Shown piece after piece: positions 13,036 to 25,217 of a stretch of 64,000 bases of DNA. The notes beneath the pieces were generated by a model. The model did not search any database. It was not told where the DNA came from and worked only from the letters and a program-made list of their open reading frames with translations. This DNA is from Tilletia caries (taxonomy: Eukaryota; Basidiomycota; Exobasidiomycetes; Tilletiales; Tilletiaceae), in assembly GCA_032718865.1 (NCBI GenBank), contig JALUTQ010000037.1, positions 682,001 to 746,000 of the forward strand, read 5' to 3'. Both the position numbers and the translations under genes were made by a program. Position 1 is the stretch's first letter. Each line of letters begins with the position of its first letter.

Positions 13036-14316
13036 ATGCCGGCCCTTGATATCGTGAGCGACTTCTCCTCGCTGCTGCAGCAACTGGAGGATGATCGCGC
13101 CGTGGCAGATGTGAGTCGGAGGCAAGCCTGGAATTTCAGACGCTCTCAAGGCAGACAGAAACGCAGCTGACCGTTCGGACTTCCTCACAGACTATCAAAG
13201 AGAATGCCAAGGCAGTGGAACGGGCGCATAGACTGCTGGCGGCCCACCTGAACCGAGTCCATTCGGCCAAGGCACAGCAAAGTGAGTGTGGCAGGGCTGG
13301 AGACTCTGCCTTGCATTTTCTGCGGACCTTACAAAATGAATGCATTCTCTTCTCCCTTTTCCCCCCAGTTGCCGTCGTCGTCGCGGACTCGGCTCCGCTT
13401 CTTGCGGAATGCAGACAGACGATCTCGACGCTGACTGCATCGGTGCCAGAGCAGCAATACTGGAAGGTGAGTAGCGTGTGTTTGGACCGATTCTGAAGGC
13501 AGCGAAGGCAGTGCTGACGGATATTTGCCACTGTTCACAGTACAATGGCATTTGGAACAGCTCGTTCAGCGCCATCATTGGGACGGCTGCGTTGGCCTAC
13601 TTCTTGAGCACAGGGTTGCTTCTGTCTAAGGACGAGAGCTCAAAGGTACTGGGATGTCAGTACCGCGCCAAAAGCTTTCCTTGCGGGATCCTTTCCCTCA
13701 GAAGGACCCTCTGAGCTGAAGAAAATTTCCATCGTTCTTTCTGCACAGTGAGCCAGGAGACTTCCTCCCGGATCTTCCTCTCGACCGAGGAGTACCTGCA
13801 CGGTCTGGTCAACATGATCAACGACCTGTCCAGACTCGCAATGAACGCTGTCACAGTCGGTGAGCTTTGTCGATTTGAAGCCCCTTGATCCTCACAAGCA
13901 GTTCTTACTGACAAGTCCGCAACTGGGCTCCTGGTGCAGGGGACTACTCTTCGCCCCTTCGCATGTCGAGCTTCGTGAAGGAAGTACACGCCGGCTTCCA
14001 ACTCCTGAATCTCAAGAACGATAGTCTACGCAAGCGATTCGACGCGATCAAGGTATGGAAGAGAACAAAAGCTTCAAATTCAGACATCTGTCTCTCAGGA
14101 AGGACTGGCTGATCATGTTTTCTTCGTTTGCATTACAACTAGTACGATGTGAAGCGCATCGAGGAAGTGGTGTACGACCTGTCTTTGCGCAAGCTTCTGT
14201 CGGCGGATGACATCGCAAGCATCGACACCTCTGCACCGATCGCACCTACGGCAGGTGCTACAACCACAGCCGACGCCCGCGCGAAGGTTCTGGCCATCAT
14301 GTCTGGCGGGACATAA
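13036..14316 (+). CDS. Translin (single-strand nucleic-acid binding)
   Basis: Translin forms octameric rings that bind single-stranded DNA/RNA and, with Trax, form the C3PO endoribonuclease that trims small-RNA passenger strands and tRNA pieces. Seven exons (13036..13110, 13191..13281, 13369..13466, 13541..13655, 13749..13859, 13940..14052, 14143..14316) give 258 residues. Diagnostic blocks are YLHGLVNMINDLSRLAMNAV, FVKEVHAGFQLLNLKND and RKRFDAIKYDVKRIEEVVYD, all all-alpha translin core. The donor of intron 4 must be GTCAGT at 13656. The nearer GTACTG at 13646 would place a TGA directly after the splice. No Trax gene is visible in the window. Confidence 0.93.
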
Positions 14317-14450
14317 GTCGTGTGGTCGCATGTAGAGCTTCTTCAGACGCATGCAAGAGATAGAACCTTTGGCAAAAGAAATGCAACAATCGAGACCGTG
14401 CAGCCTTTTTGTGGAATAGCATGTTTGAACACCACCTCTTGCCATTCGTA

Positions 14451-14727
14451 CTACCTGCCCGCATTCCGAGGATAAGGGTTGAACGGGTCCCTCTCTCGTG
14501 CCGCGAAAGGATCGTCGAAGAGACTTTGTCCTGAGGGGTGAGGTTGCCGCTGTTCATAGGTAAAGCCCGGGTGCGGCTGTGCTTGGTGAGGGAAAGGACC
14601 CGGATTCGGCGGTTGGTGATTGTGCGCCGGAGGTGGTGGTGGTGGTGGTGGCCCCTGTCCAGAGCCGGGAGGGAAGAACCCGCCATTCACAAAGGCCTGC
14701 GCGGCAGCAAAGTTCGGAGAGGGCATC

Positions 14728-14762
<35 letters not shown>

Positions 14763-17700
14763 TACACCGCTGCCCGGTGGGCCCCAGATGTTGCCTTGTC
14801 CCGGAGCCACGGCAGTGCGCATGTCCATGGGGCCCGGCGACCAGATACTGGCACGATGACCGCCGGAAGGTGAGTTGGCAGAGCCACCCATCCCACCGAA
14901 CAGCAATGCTGGCTGCTGAGAGGGAGGTGGTGGCGACAAAGCAGCATTCAAGGCTGCAGGAACCGGTGAACCTGTGTAAGGACTGTTCGAGTGGGGGAAA
15001 ATGGCTCCAGCGCTCGCCGAAGCCGCTGGCGTGGCGTGCGTCGATGCGGGTACCTGAGCAACACGATGTGGGGATCCAAGCGCTTGCTGCGGAGAGCCCG
15101 TGGATTGATTGGAGCCGTTGAGCACTTGGAGAAGGAGGTCTTGTGCCGTACGAGCTCCGCCCAGTGCTTGTGACTGCACTCGCGCATGCGTCGGGCGCTC
15201 CCCTCCCGTTGTACCAACGCTCGGGCCCGCCAAGTCTGCACCTGCGTCCGTCGATTGGCCGCCTTGGGCGTGAGTCCACAGATCCCGGACGGCAGGGACG
15301 AGAATCATGTCCTCTTCGTCATCATCATCGTCACCAAAACTGGCTCCGTCTCTTTCAAGTTTGTCTGGCGCGTCACTCATGGCATCGGAACGATTGTCAA
15401 CGGCGCGCATCGCGAGGTCAACAACATCATCCGTAGACTCTGAGAAGCCTTCCGAGCTAACTTCTGCGAACGCATCTGCCAGACCTTGGGGACGGCCAGT
15501 CGATTCGAGTGGTTGCCGATCGATGTGTTCCATGCCCCTTGTCTCTGTGACAGCAGCGCCACCCGCATCGTAAGACCGAGCATTGCCGCGTCCAGCAGTT
15601 GAAGGTCCACTGTGGTCGCCAGTCATTCCGACCCTGATGTCTTCGCTGTCAGGGACAGCATACATGAACGCGTTCCGCTCGTCGTCGAACATGATCGGAC
15701 TCGTCTGTGACTCGGCAACAACCTTGGCATCGATGAGCAGGTCGGCGATCCGCATCAGTTGCTCCTCATTCGGATGGGCTTGACTGAGACCGATCGCTCC
15801 GCAGGCTTCGCCCATGCCGCCGCTCGAGTGCGGGAGCATCGCCTTCTTGGTGGGACTGAAGCCTCGCATGTCCAAGTCTTCCTCGAGGCAGAGGGCAGGC
15901 GCGCCGAGCGGCCCAAGCGTGTCGAGCGATGGCAGGTCGTCCCAAGGAAATGCGAAGCGGAGGGTGTTGATGAAGTCGACTGAGCTCCTCCAGAAGGTGA
16001 ATATGCTCTCCACTACGCCGCCGTCCGCCCTGGACTTGGCCAGAATAACATCACTTTCCCGTGCAGAAGGAATGCGATCGAACGAGAGCGACATGTCGGC
16101 AATACTGTCGGAGCCGGAGCTCTGACTCGAGGTCAAGGCTCTGTCTTTACACCGCTGAATGTATTCAAGATGAGCCTTAACCCATTTGATGGCCACGCGC
16201 AAGGCAGGAAGGATTCTTCGGAACGTGGCGGTCACCCGCTGCTCCGCTGGAGGCAATTGCGTCCGTCGACCTTCTCCTGCCACAAGTGTGGTCCGTCTGG
16301 CGCTCTGGAGAATGCCACGAGTCTCTTGGGTGCCGACGTCTAAGAGGACGCGTATGACTTCGAGGACATGAGCGACCAGCTGATTCTCGATGCTGAGATG
16401 GACCGCCTGACGCTGCTCGGAGGTGAAGGACTCTGGCAAAAACTCATCATCCTCGTCATCCTCGTCACCATCTGTGCCCACTGCTTGCTGTGCCTTTACG
16501 TCGGGTCCTTTCCCAGTTGCCTCAGGTGTAGTAGACGACTTTCCTTTTTCGGGAGCAGACTTTCGGCGCGAGCTGGAAGCTTGGCGCGAAGAAGCACCAT
16601 TGCCTGCCGGGGTGTTGCGCCAAAGCCGCACCGTCCAGGAGGCGGAAAGTCCGCTGATGACGACTTTGCTGATGACGTCGGGTGTCAGAGCTCTGTTCTT
16701 GACCAAAATTGCGAAGCGGGCTACGACGACCTGGTTGAGGGCTTCAAGGGAGGTGAAGCTGGATGGAAGAAGGACTCACAGCTCAGTGCACGGTCGAAAG
16801 CAGTACACGCTTTTGCCGGGGCGGTGCGATTCGACTCACAAGACTTTGCGATGGAACAGACCATGCAGGGCAATGAATTCACCTTTCCACACCTCCACAA
16901 ATGCATGTGGATCGGAATTCGCGTACTCGGCTTCCATACCGGCGACCATCTCCCTCAGCTTCCTGGGCCGCCAGCCACGCTCATACTTGGGCTCCCTAGC
17001 AGCGGATCCCCCTGCACCCGCACTCGTGCTTTCATGCAGCGTAGCTTCCAGCCTGCGAGCCCACTGTTCAACACCTTTGCCCAAAGCCGTCTCGAGGTTT
17101 GGCTTGGCCGTTTCGAAGGGTACTCGACAGCAAAGTGCTCGGTAGTAGTGGTGTACCGCACTGAGTGGATCCCCTACGCTCGTGGCAATGACGGCCAGCT
17201 GGTTGGAGGGATTGCCGTTGTCGGGAAGCAGCAAGCGTGCCTGTGTGTAGAAGATTGAGGCGCGCGTATAGTCGATTGTGGGCTTTGCCACACCCTTAGC
17301 GTTCCCTCCCTTGGCAGCGCTCTCTACTGGCTTGTCTGAAACCTGCACTCGATATCTGGCGAGATCACCGCAGCAGACCAAGGCCTTGTGCACATTTTCA
17401 ATGAGGCGATCCCGGTTGGACGGGATTTGAGCTGCCTTCACTTGAGCTGCGGCCTCTGCTGTCGAACCGCCCGATGAGACGAAGGAGATCGTACCCGCGC
17501 CTTGGACACGGTTCATGCCAGCAGAAGACCCGGCATTTCGCGGAATGTCGTCCACGTCATTGGTGCGGACGCCCCCGCGACTCGATTCTGCTCCCGCTGA
17601 GGAGGCAGGGAGGGGCGAGGAGCTACTGACCGTGCTTGAGTCCGGATCATTGGCGATACCGAGGGCATCGAACATGGGCCTGGCTTCGTGCAACTTGAAT

Positions 17701-18344
17701 GTATGCACGATACGTGCGGCGAGCTCTTGCCAGAATGTCTCTTCGCTCAACAAGAATTTGCGATACTCGGTCGCGACTCGGGCGTACTCGTTCAGCTTTG
17801 CGTTTCGCGTGCTTGATGAGCCACCGCCGCCGTTACTGTTGCCCTGCTGCTTGACATTTGAGCCGCGCTTGGCCCCAGCCCCGGTCCCGGATCCAGATAC
17901 CTTGAGTGAAGCGATGGTTTTCTCGAGGGAGCCAAGGTATTTGCGGTAGATAGCAACGATCGGATGGGTGGTTTCGATCCACAGACACGACTCGACGCCA
18001 TGAGCAGAACGGGTGAAGGTGCAGGAGAAGAGTAAGTTGAGGTAGGTGTTCCGCAGGTTCTTGCGGGCGAATTCCAGATCCGAATTGGGTCCGGTCAAGG
18101 AAGGCAGACTGCCATGGGAGCTCGCTTTTTCGCTTGCGTTTGCGAGATAGTCCTTGAAGACGCTTCGTTGGGACTTGGCCTCCTTGGACAGCTGTGACGA
18201 CCTTGCATCTTTGCTCTGTGCGGCCGGCTGTTGTCCATCGATCCCACTCGCGGACACTGCGGCACCTGATGCGGAAGCACGTCCTCCGTCTGCGCCCCGG
18301 GCGTGACCCCTGTCACGCACTCGCTGCGGAGACGACCTTGCCAT
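14451..18344 (-). CDS. EST1/SMG7-like protein (14-3-3-like TPR domain)
   Basis: Family with roles in telomerase recruitment (Est1) or nonsense-mediated decay (SMG5/6/7, Ebs1), binding phosphorylated Upf1 through a 14-3-3-like TPR fold. Exons (minus) 18344..16840 and 16758..14451 give 1270 residues. The Est1 N-terminal helical part contains NTYLNLLFSCTF and IETTHPIVAIYRKYLGSL. The Est1 nucleic-acid-binding region has GDLARYRVQV, ASIFYTQARLLLPDNGNPSN, LAVIATSVGDPLSAVHHYYR and ALCCRVPFETA, and continues across the splice into ALNQVVVARFAILVKN. The C-terminal 400 residues are disordered and Pro/Gly-rich with a polyglycine run. There is no PIN nuclease domain, so it is closer to SMG7/Ebs1 than SMG6. 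It converges on translin with 134 bp between stop codons. Confidence 0.85.
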
Positions 18345-18680
18345 GTTGCGTTGGGTTTCTTTGAAAAAACTTGGTACGGCCGCGGGCGAGAAGGTCAGGA
18401 TTCAGGAAGTAGTGGGTGCAGGCTGCGGGTTATGGTAAACAACTTCGGGGCTTCTTCTTGATGCCGACTGCGGCTGGTGCTCGCGCTCTCGCTCAGTGCT
18501 TCATCGTCCGTCGGTGTCGTCGAGGCAATGGGGGGCCACTGTGCAAGGAAAGGGTATGAGGTAAGTGGTGGTCAGGAAGATGGAAGCAGGAATGAATCAA
18601 TGCGGGATCATGCTCTTCCCCATCCTTCCGCCAGCCTTTGTCCTTGGCTGCCACCACAGTAAGAAAAGGAAAGCAACGTG
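18345..18680. other. Divergent promoter region
   Basis: A 336-bp spacer between the start codons of the EST1/SMG7-like gene (minus) and cardiolipin synthase (plus). It is probably a shared bidirectional promoter. No TATA box or clear motif seen. Confidence 0.45.
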
Positions 18681-19826
18681 ATGGCCGCGCTCCGTTTGAC
18701 AGCTGCCAGGTCGCTCGCGAGGACGGTGCTGCCGCGGACGTCTTTCCCGGGTGCGACTCCATCAGCATGTATTCGGGTCGCGACTTCCTTCCCAGCCATA
18801 TCGCACACACTCGGGCCGCATACAACCTCGATTCGCAGCTACACTGGCATTCGACGCGACGTATGCATCCCTGGTGCGCCGCTCTCGGCAGGGCTGGGCT
18901 TCACCATGCGCCAGGCTGCGCTCCTCTCGATCCCAGCAAGGACCAAGGTGTCGCAGCGTGACTTCCATCTCTCAAGGCCACAGCTTCAAGAGCCTCAGAA
19001 GAAGGGCGTCAACGACTTGAAGCAAGACGGGGAGCGAGAAGTCGCGAAGTCCTCCGTCTCCACGGTCACGAAGTTCGCCGAACAGCTGGCCGCATCGACA
19101 AGCGGATCAAGTGTCGATGGTACCGTGGAAAAGCCAAAGAAGCTGTCGGAAAACATCTATACGATCCCGAACTTCCTGACCGCCTCCCGCCTGGCGACGT
19201 GTCCCATCATAGGATGGCAGGTGCTCGAGGGAAACATGAAGACGGCCACTGCGCTTCTGTTCTTCTCGGCCTTGACGGATCTGCTGGACGGATACCTGGC
19301 ACGCCGAATGAACAGCCATACCGTCTTTGGCAGCATTGCAGACCCGGCCGCAGACAAGGCGTTGATGACCGTCATGGTCGTCACCCTCGGAATCAAGGGC
19401 CTGATTCCACGTGAGTTTGACGTGGCTGAAGGAAAGGCGAGGAGGTCTCATTTCTGATCGCATGCCTTGTTGTTCAAAGCGTTGCTGGCGATGTTGATCA
19501 TCGGCCGCGACGTCGGTCTGGTCATCTCCGCCTTCTACATTCGTTACAAGTCCCTCCCTCCGCCGAAGACGTTCTCGCGCTACTGGGACTTCAGCCTACC
19601 CTCGGCCTCGGTGCAACCGACACAGATCAGCAAGTACAACACCTTCCTTCAATTGAGCCTGGTCGGACTCTCGACCGTGCTGCCGATCTTCAGCCCGGAG
19701 ACCCAGGAACTCTGTGCACCTGCGATGACGGCCTTCCAGTGGATTGTCGCGGGCACGACCATCTGGAGTGGAGCCAGCTATATCTTCCGACGAGGCGCTG
19801 TGACCTATTTGAATCGAAAGCCTTGA
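18681..19826 (+). CDS. CRD1: Cardiolipin synthase (CDP-alcohol phosphatidyltransferase)
   Basis: Condenses CDP-diacylglycerol with phosphatidylglycerol to cardiolipin in the mitochondrial inner membrane. Exons 18681..19410 and 19480..19826 give 358 residues. The start is the ATG at 18681; MAALRLTAARSLARTVLPRT is an Arg-rich presequence without acids, as for mitochondrial import. The core begins NIYTIPNFLTASRL, and the CDP-alcohol phosphotransferase signature DGYLARRMNSHTVFGSIADP is followed by AADK (DGx2ARx8Gx3Dx3D) near residue 200. After the splice come LLAMLIIGRD and further hydrophobic segments, ending in YLNRKP. Fungal family members have the same architecture. The next gene starts 155 bp downstream on the same strand. 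Confidence 0.93.
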
Positions 19827-19981
19827 GGAGATGTCTCTTGATGATCATGCTGTGGATGAATGCGCATGAGCCGATGATAGCCGATCCCCACACAAACCTC
19901 GAGCTCGACCTTGGTGATGAGCTCGGACACTGTCCCTTCCTCGACCACTACCTACATCCTTGAAAGAGTCTGCACACAAAG

Positions 19982-21447
19982 ATGCTGGTCTCGAGAGCGC
20001 TTCTGCAGCAGGCAGCTGGGCCCGCAGCGGGTCTCGCGCGGTCCAAGGCGTACGGCTTCATTGGCTTGGGGGTGAGTACGAAAGCTGGCCGTGGGACTAC
20101 ATACATGCTGCTGGACTGACCCCCGTGCTTCCCTTCAAAGGCAATGGGCAAGGAGATGTGCTCCAACCTGACCCGCTCCCTCTTCAAAAACGCGGACGAG
20201 GAAATCACCATAGTCGTACACGACGTCTCCGAGCGCACCGTCACCCGCTTCCTCTCCTCCCAGTCCTCCCTCTACCCAGGCCGCAAGATCGTCACCGCAA
20301 ACTCCCCCGCAGGCGTCGCCCGCCTCGCCTCGACCATCGTCACCATGCTGCCCTCCTCGCCAGAGGTGCGCGAGGTGTACACGGCCGAAGGCGGCCTTCT
20401 CGACGGCTTGAGTGACTTGCGCGGAGATCAGCCTGCCCAGCCAGAGCACTCCACCCTCTTCCTCGATTCAACGACATGCGACCCTTCGACCTCCCTGGAC
20501 GTCGTCAAGCTCGTTCGGAATGCGGGCGCGCTCGAAGGGTCGACTAGTCATGAGGGTGCATTCGAAATGCTCGACTGTCCCGTCTCTGGTGGAGTCGTAG
20601 GTGCGCGCGCGGGCACTTTGAGCTTCATGGTCGGGGCAGATGCTCCCACAAGCTTCGCCCGGGCGGAGCCCACATTGCTCACGATGGGTGCTCGGGCCAT
20701 TCACTGCGGGAAGAACTCGGTACGATTCTGGCGACTCTCAATCGCTGTGCGAACCGATTCAGCCTGACTGATCCCTCTTCAATACTTGCAGAGCGGCCTC
20801 ATCGCAAAACTGTGTAACAACCTTCTCCTCGGCATCAGCATGCTCGGGGTCAGTGACCGGCAGCCCGCATGTTTGAGCTTGTACAACTGCTGATCTCTCT
20901 TTTGCTGGTTCCACAGACAGCTGAGGCGATGCTTCTAGGGCAGGCGCACGGCCTGAATCCACAAGTGCTCGCCCACATCTTGAACACGTCAACCGGTGCG
21001 TATCCTCCAAATCAATGTGCTTGAGATCCTAGCCAGCTAAAGAGCTCAGGATCACTGAACCATGCATATCTCTACAGGAAAGTGCTGGTCGAGCGAGACG
21101 AACAACCCAGCGCCAGGTGCGTTGAAGGGGACGCAGCACAGCCCGCCCGCAGAGCGAGACTGGGAGGGCGGCTTCGCCACAAAGCTAATGGCGAAGGACC
21201 TCGGACTGGCGCAAGACGCCGCCAAGATGGAGGGCGTACCCATGGCGCTCGGCACATTGACCTCCAACGTGTACTTGCATCTCGCTCAGAATGAGGCCTT
21301 CCAGCACAAGGACTTCAGTGTCGTCTTCAAGGCTCTGTCGGTGAGCATTTGGTCAAGGTTGTCCTCTCGCCATCGATTTGTATGCAATCTCTGACCTGTG
21401 CCTTTTCCCATCTTCAGGCGGCCTTGGGCAACGAGCGATTGCGATGA
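19982..21447 (+). CDS. 3-hydroxyisobutyrate dehydrogenase, mitochondrial
   Basis: NAD-dependent oxidation of 3-hydroxyisobutyrate to methylmalonate semialdehyde in valine catabolism. Exons 19982..20071, 20141..20719, 20792..20848, 20917..20995, 21078..21340 and 21418..21447 give 365 residues. A short Arg-containing presequence precedes YGFIGLG, and the Rossmann motif GLGAMG (residues 28-33) spans the first splice. The substrate-binding block DCPVSGGVVGARAGTLSFMV, the catalytic-lysine region SGLIAKLCNNLLLG, TAEAMLLGQAHGLNP and KCWSSETNNPAPG are typical of the family. The mature length exceeds the usual 335 residues through an insertion after the first beta strand (TSRYPGRKI-type region and TRGDQPAQPEHS-like linker). 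It converges on the GH5 gene. Confidence 0.93.
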
Positions 21448-21692
21448 ACACACGATTGTACCACCACCTCAACTGTCTTTCTCGGACCAGAGTTCCTCCA
21501 CTGCCAATTGTATCTCCAAGCATTGCTCGTGAATGACTGGATAGGGTCATATTTGTGTTGCTGCCTCGAGACGAGCTCTTACATGCAACGAGAGGAGTGA
21601 ACGCGAAGAAAAGTCCTCGAGGAGATAGCAAAGCGACTTGAAGCTTGAAGCGGTCGATGCCGCTCGAAGTCGCTGAGGAGGGCGGGCGACAA

Positions 21693-23256
21693 TCAGCAGT
21701 AGGCACTGGACCGAGGGCCAATCGACCCCCTGGGAATCCAGCCTCCCCTAACGCCCTCCCTGAAAGACCATTCAGGAGCGTTCTCGGTGATCCAAGTCCA
21801 CATGATCCATCCAGACGTCATCTCCTCGTACAGCTTGGTCTGGGTATCGAACATGGCCTTGAGCAGAGATTTGTACGCTGGCGAGAAGCGCGAGGCGTTG
21901 CCCGTCAAGTTGTAGCATGAGCCTATTCGAGGCTCGCCTTTGGCCTCGCCCTCGTACCTGGATCCGCGGCCACGACCGTTCAACCACTGGGCGCCTGGGA
22001 GAACGAGCCGGGGGAGAGATTCAAGGACCGGAAAAAAGGCTGCTGATGAGTGAAGATAGCTTACCCAAAACAGTCGAGGTTCGCAAGAACTCACAGTCGT
22101 TCGGCGCAGTGGTCCACTCGCCGATGATGGTCCAGAGATTCCTTGCAGAGTTGCGAAGCTCGGAGCGGAGGGAGCAGACAAACTGCAGACGTTCGTTGTG
22201 CGACCAGGCATTTTGGCCAGGGGAGAACATGGTGTATCTGTGAATGTCCATGACAACATTCTGGTATACCTGCAGGGACAAAGACATGAAGGTCAATTTG
22301 AGGCTTGTGTCAGTGTGCTAATTCCGAGTGCTCACTGGCGGTTGGAAAGCCCCATTCCAGTAGGACGCGTTCCGAAATGCGTTGTGAAGAACAACAGTGA
22401 GGTCGTAGTTTGGCAGTGAGCCAGGGTCAGAATCGTAGCGAAGGGCGTAGTACGCATCGTTTGCAAAAGTGCGGTAGTAAGTGAGAAGATTGGGAGCGTC
22501 GGGATTGGGAGTCCTCTTCCAGGATGCAGGTTCATTGAGAACCTCGATGGCCACAACATTATCGTCGTTGACGTACCGCCTAGCGATCGCGACGAGGACG
22601 GCTTTGGTCCGCGCTGCATTGGTCGAATTGGCATTCCAGTAGATTGTTTTGTTGGTTAGATGCTGACCCGAGTTGTCGAAGCCGTTCTGACTGCCTGGCG
22701 CGCCGTGCAGGTCGATCATCACATTGAGCCCGTATTTCTTCGCCCATCCGACCGCCCTGGCGAGGTACTCGAGCTGGTTCGCTCTAACGTAGGGCTCGCC
22801 TCTGCTGGTCTCGACAGCCCAGTAGCTGATGGGAATGCGGACCATGTTCAAGTAGCCGACGGCGGCGATTTCCCTGAAGGTGTTCTCGGTGATGAAAGTC
22901 GCCCAGTGCCTCTGCAAGCGACGCCTGGCGTCCCTGATATACTGTCCAAATGTCCACTCGTCAACGACTCTGCTGTCGACTGTGCTGAAGAGAGAAGGGG
23001 TGATCCAAGGCTCCGCAACCAGCCATCCGCCCAGATTGACGCCGCGCACCTTGGTTGTTCCGAAGTTGAAGGCACGCTTGTTCAATTCGACATAGGTAGG
23101 GCCGTGCTCTGCAAGCTCTCCTTCGAGGAAGCCCTGACGAGCATTGTATTGCACGCGATGCATCTTTGAGATGTCGAGCGGGCCGTGTGAAGAAGCCGAG
23201 GCGGTGATCACCAGCGCCGCCAGGGCGGAGATGATGCCGAAGCCGACGGTTTTCAT
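21693..23256 (-). CDS. Secreted exo-beta-1,3-glucanase, GH5
   Basis: Cell-wall glucan exohydrolase acting outside the cell. Exons (minus) 23256..22336, 22269..22095 and 21994..21693 give 465 residues. The start is the ATG at 23256; MKTVGFGIISALAALVITASAS is a classical signal peptide. Recognisable blocks: VRGVNLGGWLVAEPWITPSL, the substrate-binding RIPISYWAVE, MIDLHGAPGSQNGFDNSG, acid/base Glu in EVLNEPASW, and nucleophile Glu in IIGEWTTAPNDCAQWLNGRG (the last part spans the third exon junction, matching the family's CA-WLNG pattern). WIMWTWITENAPEW near the end is also conserved. There is no C-terminal membrane anchor or GPI signal. Confidence 0.93.
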
Positions 23257-23972
23257 CACGACTTCTTGAGCTCCGCTATAGTATGGACGGAACGGAATGA
23301 CGGTGCCTGTGGGGTGGATTCGCCAGCTTCAGGTCGAGTGAAGGAGTATGCGAGAGAAGATGAGGGGAGATTTGGGGGAAAGAACGAGGGCAAAGGGTGT
23401 GAGTGGAGTAGGCGATGCTGCGGAGCAGACAAGATGGGGGAGGAAACAGGGTCAAATGTGTCCATACGGGGCTTGTATGGGAACAGAGGGTGCGAGGGTG
23501 AGCAGATGAGCGGCAAAGGATAGGGGGAGGCAGATGAAGGGTGTGGCAGGCGGGATGTCGTCTTCCGCATCTTCGCGGCATCGCGAGGGTCCAGCGACGA
23601 CCTCAGGTGTGCGATGTATGCCAAGTGATCCGCCTGGCCGCTGCAGCCGCCTGTCGACTGTCGAGTGTCGTCCAGTCGAGATCACTCTCAGCGTCCACTG
23701 TCGATGAAATCTCGCGCTGGCTCGCGGTCGGGTCGTATAGCTCTGATGTCGAGAGCCCCCAGACCTGGCAGGCGGCAGTCTGGCTCGTCACTTGCGCCGA
23801 GCCGCAGCATCATCGTGTCGCAATCACCTGCTGTCGCAAATGAAGTTCTGAGGTACATGGTTGGGGGGTTGTAGATGAGAAGGTCAGTTGTCAGAGTCAG
23901 ATATGAGAGTCATGCATCCGAAGCCGACTGAAGGGTTCCTGTGAGATGTGAGCATCTTCGCTCTCCTTCCCA
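23257..23972. other. Upstream flank of the GH5 gene, no gene seen
   Basis: 716 bp between the glucanase start and the first transposable element. It contains the glucanase promoter (G/A-rich on the + strand, 23330-23530). Short open frames here have no recognisable domain. Confidence 0.45.
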
Positions 23973-23982
23973 GCGCTCGCAC
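23973..23982 (+). repeat. Target-site duplication of element A, left copy
   Basis: GCGCTCGCAC, identical to 24760-24769, directly bordering the inverted repeats. Confidence 0.85.
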
Positions 23983-24759
23983 GGCACCCATGAATTTTAC
24001 CCCCAGGTTTTACCCACTCGGGGGTAAAATTGCCCATGCGCCTTTTTAACCTCCACTTTTACCCATCCTTACCCACGCAGGGTGCCCAAATTTACCCAAC
24101 TCATTTTACCCCTCGGGGTAAAATGGCTCAGGAAATGGGTAAAAGTGCTGAGTTGAGATGTGGACTCTGACTTTTACCCACAAGTCTTTACCCCTTGTGG
24201 GTAAGTCTTGGGGTAAAAATATTTCCTCACTCCCATGCCCTCGAATTTTTACCCATTCAAGTTTTACCCAGTGACTACTTTTAAAATCGAAGTTATGGTC
24301 CCCACGATTGCCTCCCTTCTCGTCTCGGCCTAGAAATCGTTCACCCTGCGGCTCCTCGTCGAGATGGGAGTGCTCGAGCTCATCGTCGTGGATACCGGAA
24401 ATATACCGCGGCCCTGCGAGTGCTGGCTCGGAGAAGCGGAAGTGGTCAGAGGGGTCTCATATAGGAAAGACCCCTAAGCACGTGGTCGAGACTCGGGGTC
24501 TCTCCGTCTCAAGGGGTAAAGCGCTTGTGGGTAAAACCCGCTCCTCAGTGGGTAAAAGTGAGGATTTGCAAGTGAGATGAACAATTTTACCCCTTCCGGC
24601 ACCATTTTTACCCACGTGGGGTAAAAGTTCCAGGGTAAAATTTGGGGGTCTGCATGGGTAACGGTGGGTAAAAATGGAAGCTTAGAGGCCGCCTATTCAG
24701 TTTTACCCACTTTTTACCCCCGCGTGGGTAAAGTGGCATGGGTAAAATTCGGGACTCTC
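23983..24759. mobile_element. Foldback element A with TTTACCC-motif inverted repeats
   Basis: A 777-bp insertion flanked by an exact 10-bp direct repeat GCGCTCGCAC (23973-23982 and 24760-24769). Its ends are inverted copies: the left end reads GAATTTTACCC then TTTACCCACTCGGGGGTAAAA, and the reverse complement of the right end reads GAATTTTACCC then TTTACCCACGCGGGGGTAAAA. The inverted similarity runs for roughly 280 bp at each end, and both arms are filled with about 25 copies of TTTACCC or its complement GGGTAAA. The central 200 bp (about 24290-24490) is unique. No ORF of note, so it is non-autonomous. Target duplications of 9-10 bp are typical of Mutator-like elements; that assignment is inference. 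Confidence 0.8.
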
Positions 24760-24769
24760 GCGCTCGCAC
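24760..24769 (+). repeat. Target-site duplication of element A, right copy
   Basis: GCGCTCGCAC, identical to 23973-23982. Confidence 0.85.
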
Positions 24770-25036
24770 AAGGCGGACTCCGACTACACCAGCAGACCTG
24801 GGGGACTGACTGGGAGTGTCCCAGGGCGGGAGTGTCCCGGGAGAAGACCACGGGGCTGACCGGGACTGACCTAGCGCAAAAATCCCGGTATTGTCCCACG
24901 GGGACCGTCCCAAGACTGTCAATCTAAATAACAGGATAATCACTCCCCTTTCCAAATGCCTATGCTCAGGATGGTTCCCTGAGGTGTGATTCGAGACTTT
25001 TGGGCGAGTTTTCTTAACCAGCCTCGCGATAATGCC

Positions 25037-25050
25037 AATACTGAGTGTAT
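25037..25050 (+). repeat. Target-site duplication of LINE copy 1 (3' side of the LINE)
   Basis: AATACTGAGTGTAT, identical to 30656-30669. The LINE A-rich tail abuts it. Confidence 0.88.
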
Positions 25051-25217
25051 TCTTTTTTGAATCAAGTGAATTGCCGACCCAGGCGCAAGAGGCCTATGCA
25101 GCTATAGAGATACAAGTACAGCAGAGAATGCAAAGCGTGACAATGATAGAGTGCTGTGACGGTATTACCGGAGAGTGTGATGCTGCGAACTGTTGTGTCT
25201 TTGTGAGGGTATCGTAT

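Noticed and set aside
13646..13655. Earlier donor GTACTG for translin intron 4
   Set aside because: It would put a TGA in frame right after the splice; GTCAGT at 13656 restores the frame and the conserved block.
23983..24759. TTTACCC/GGGTAAA array as interstitial telomere repeats
   Set aside because: Copies are scattered in both orientations with irregular spacing inside an element with target duplications, not a head-to-tail array.
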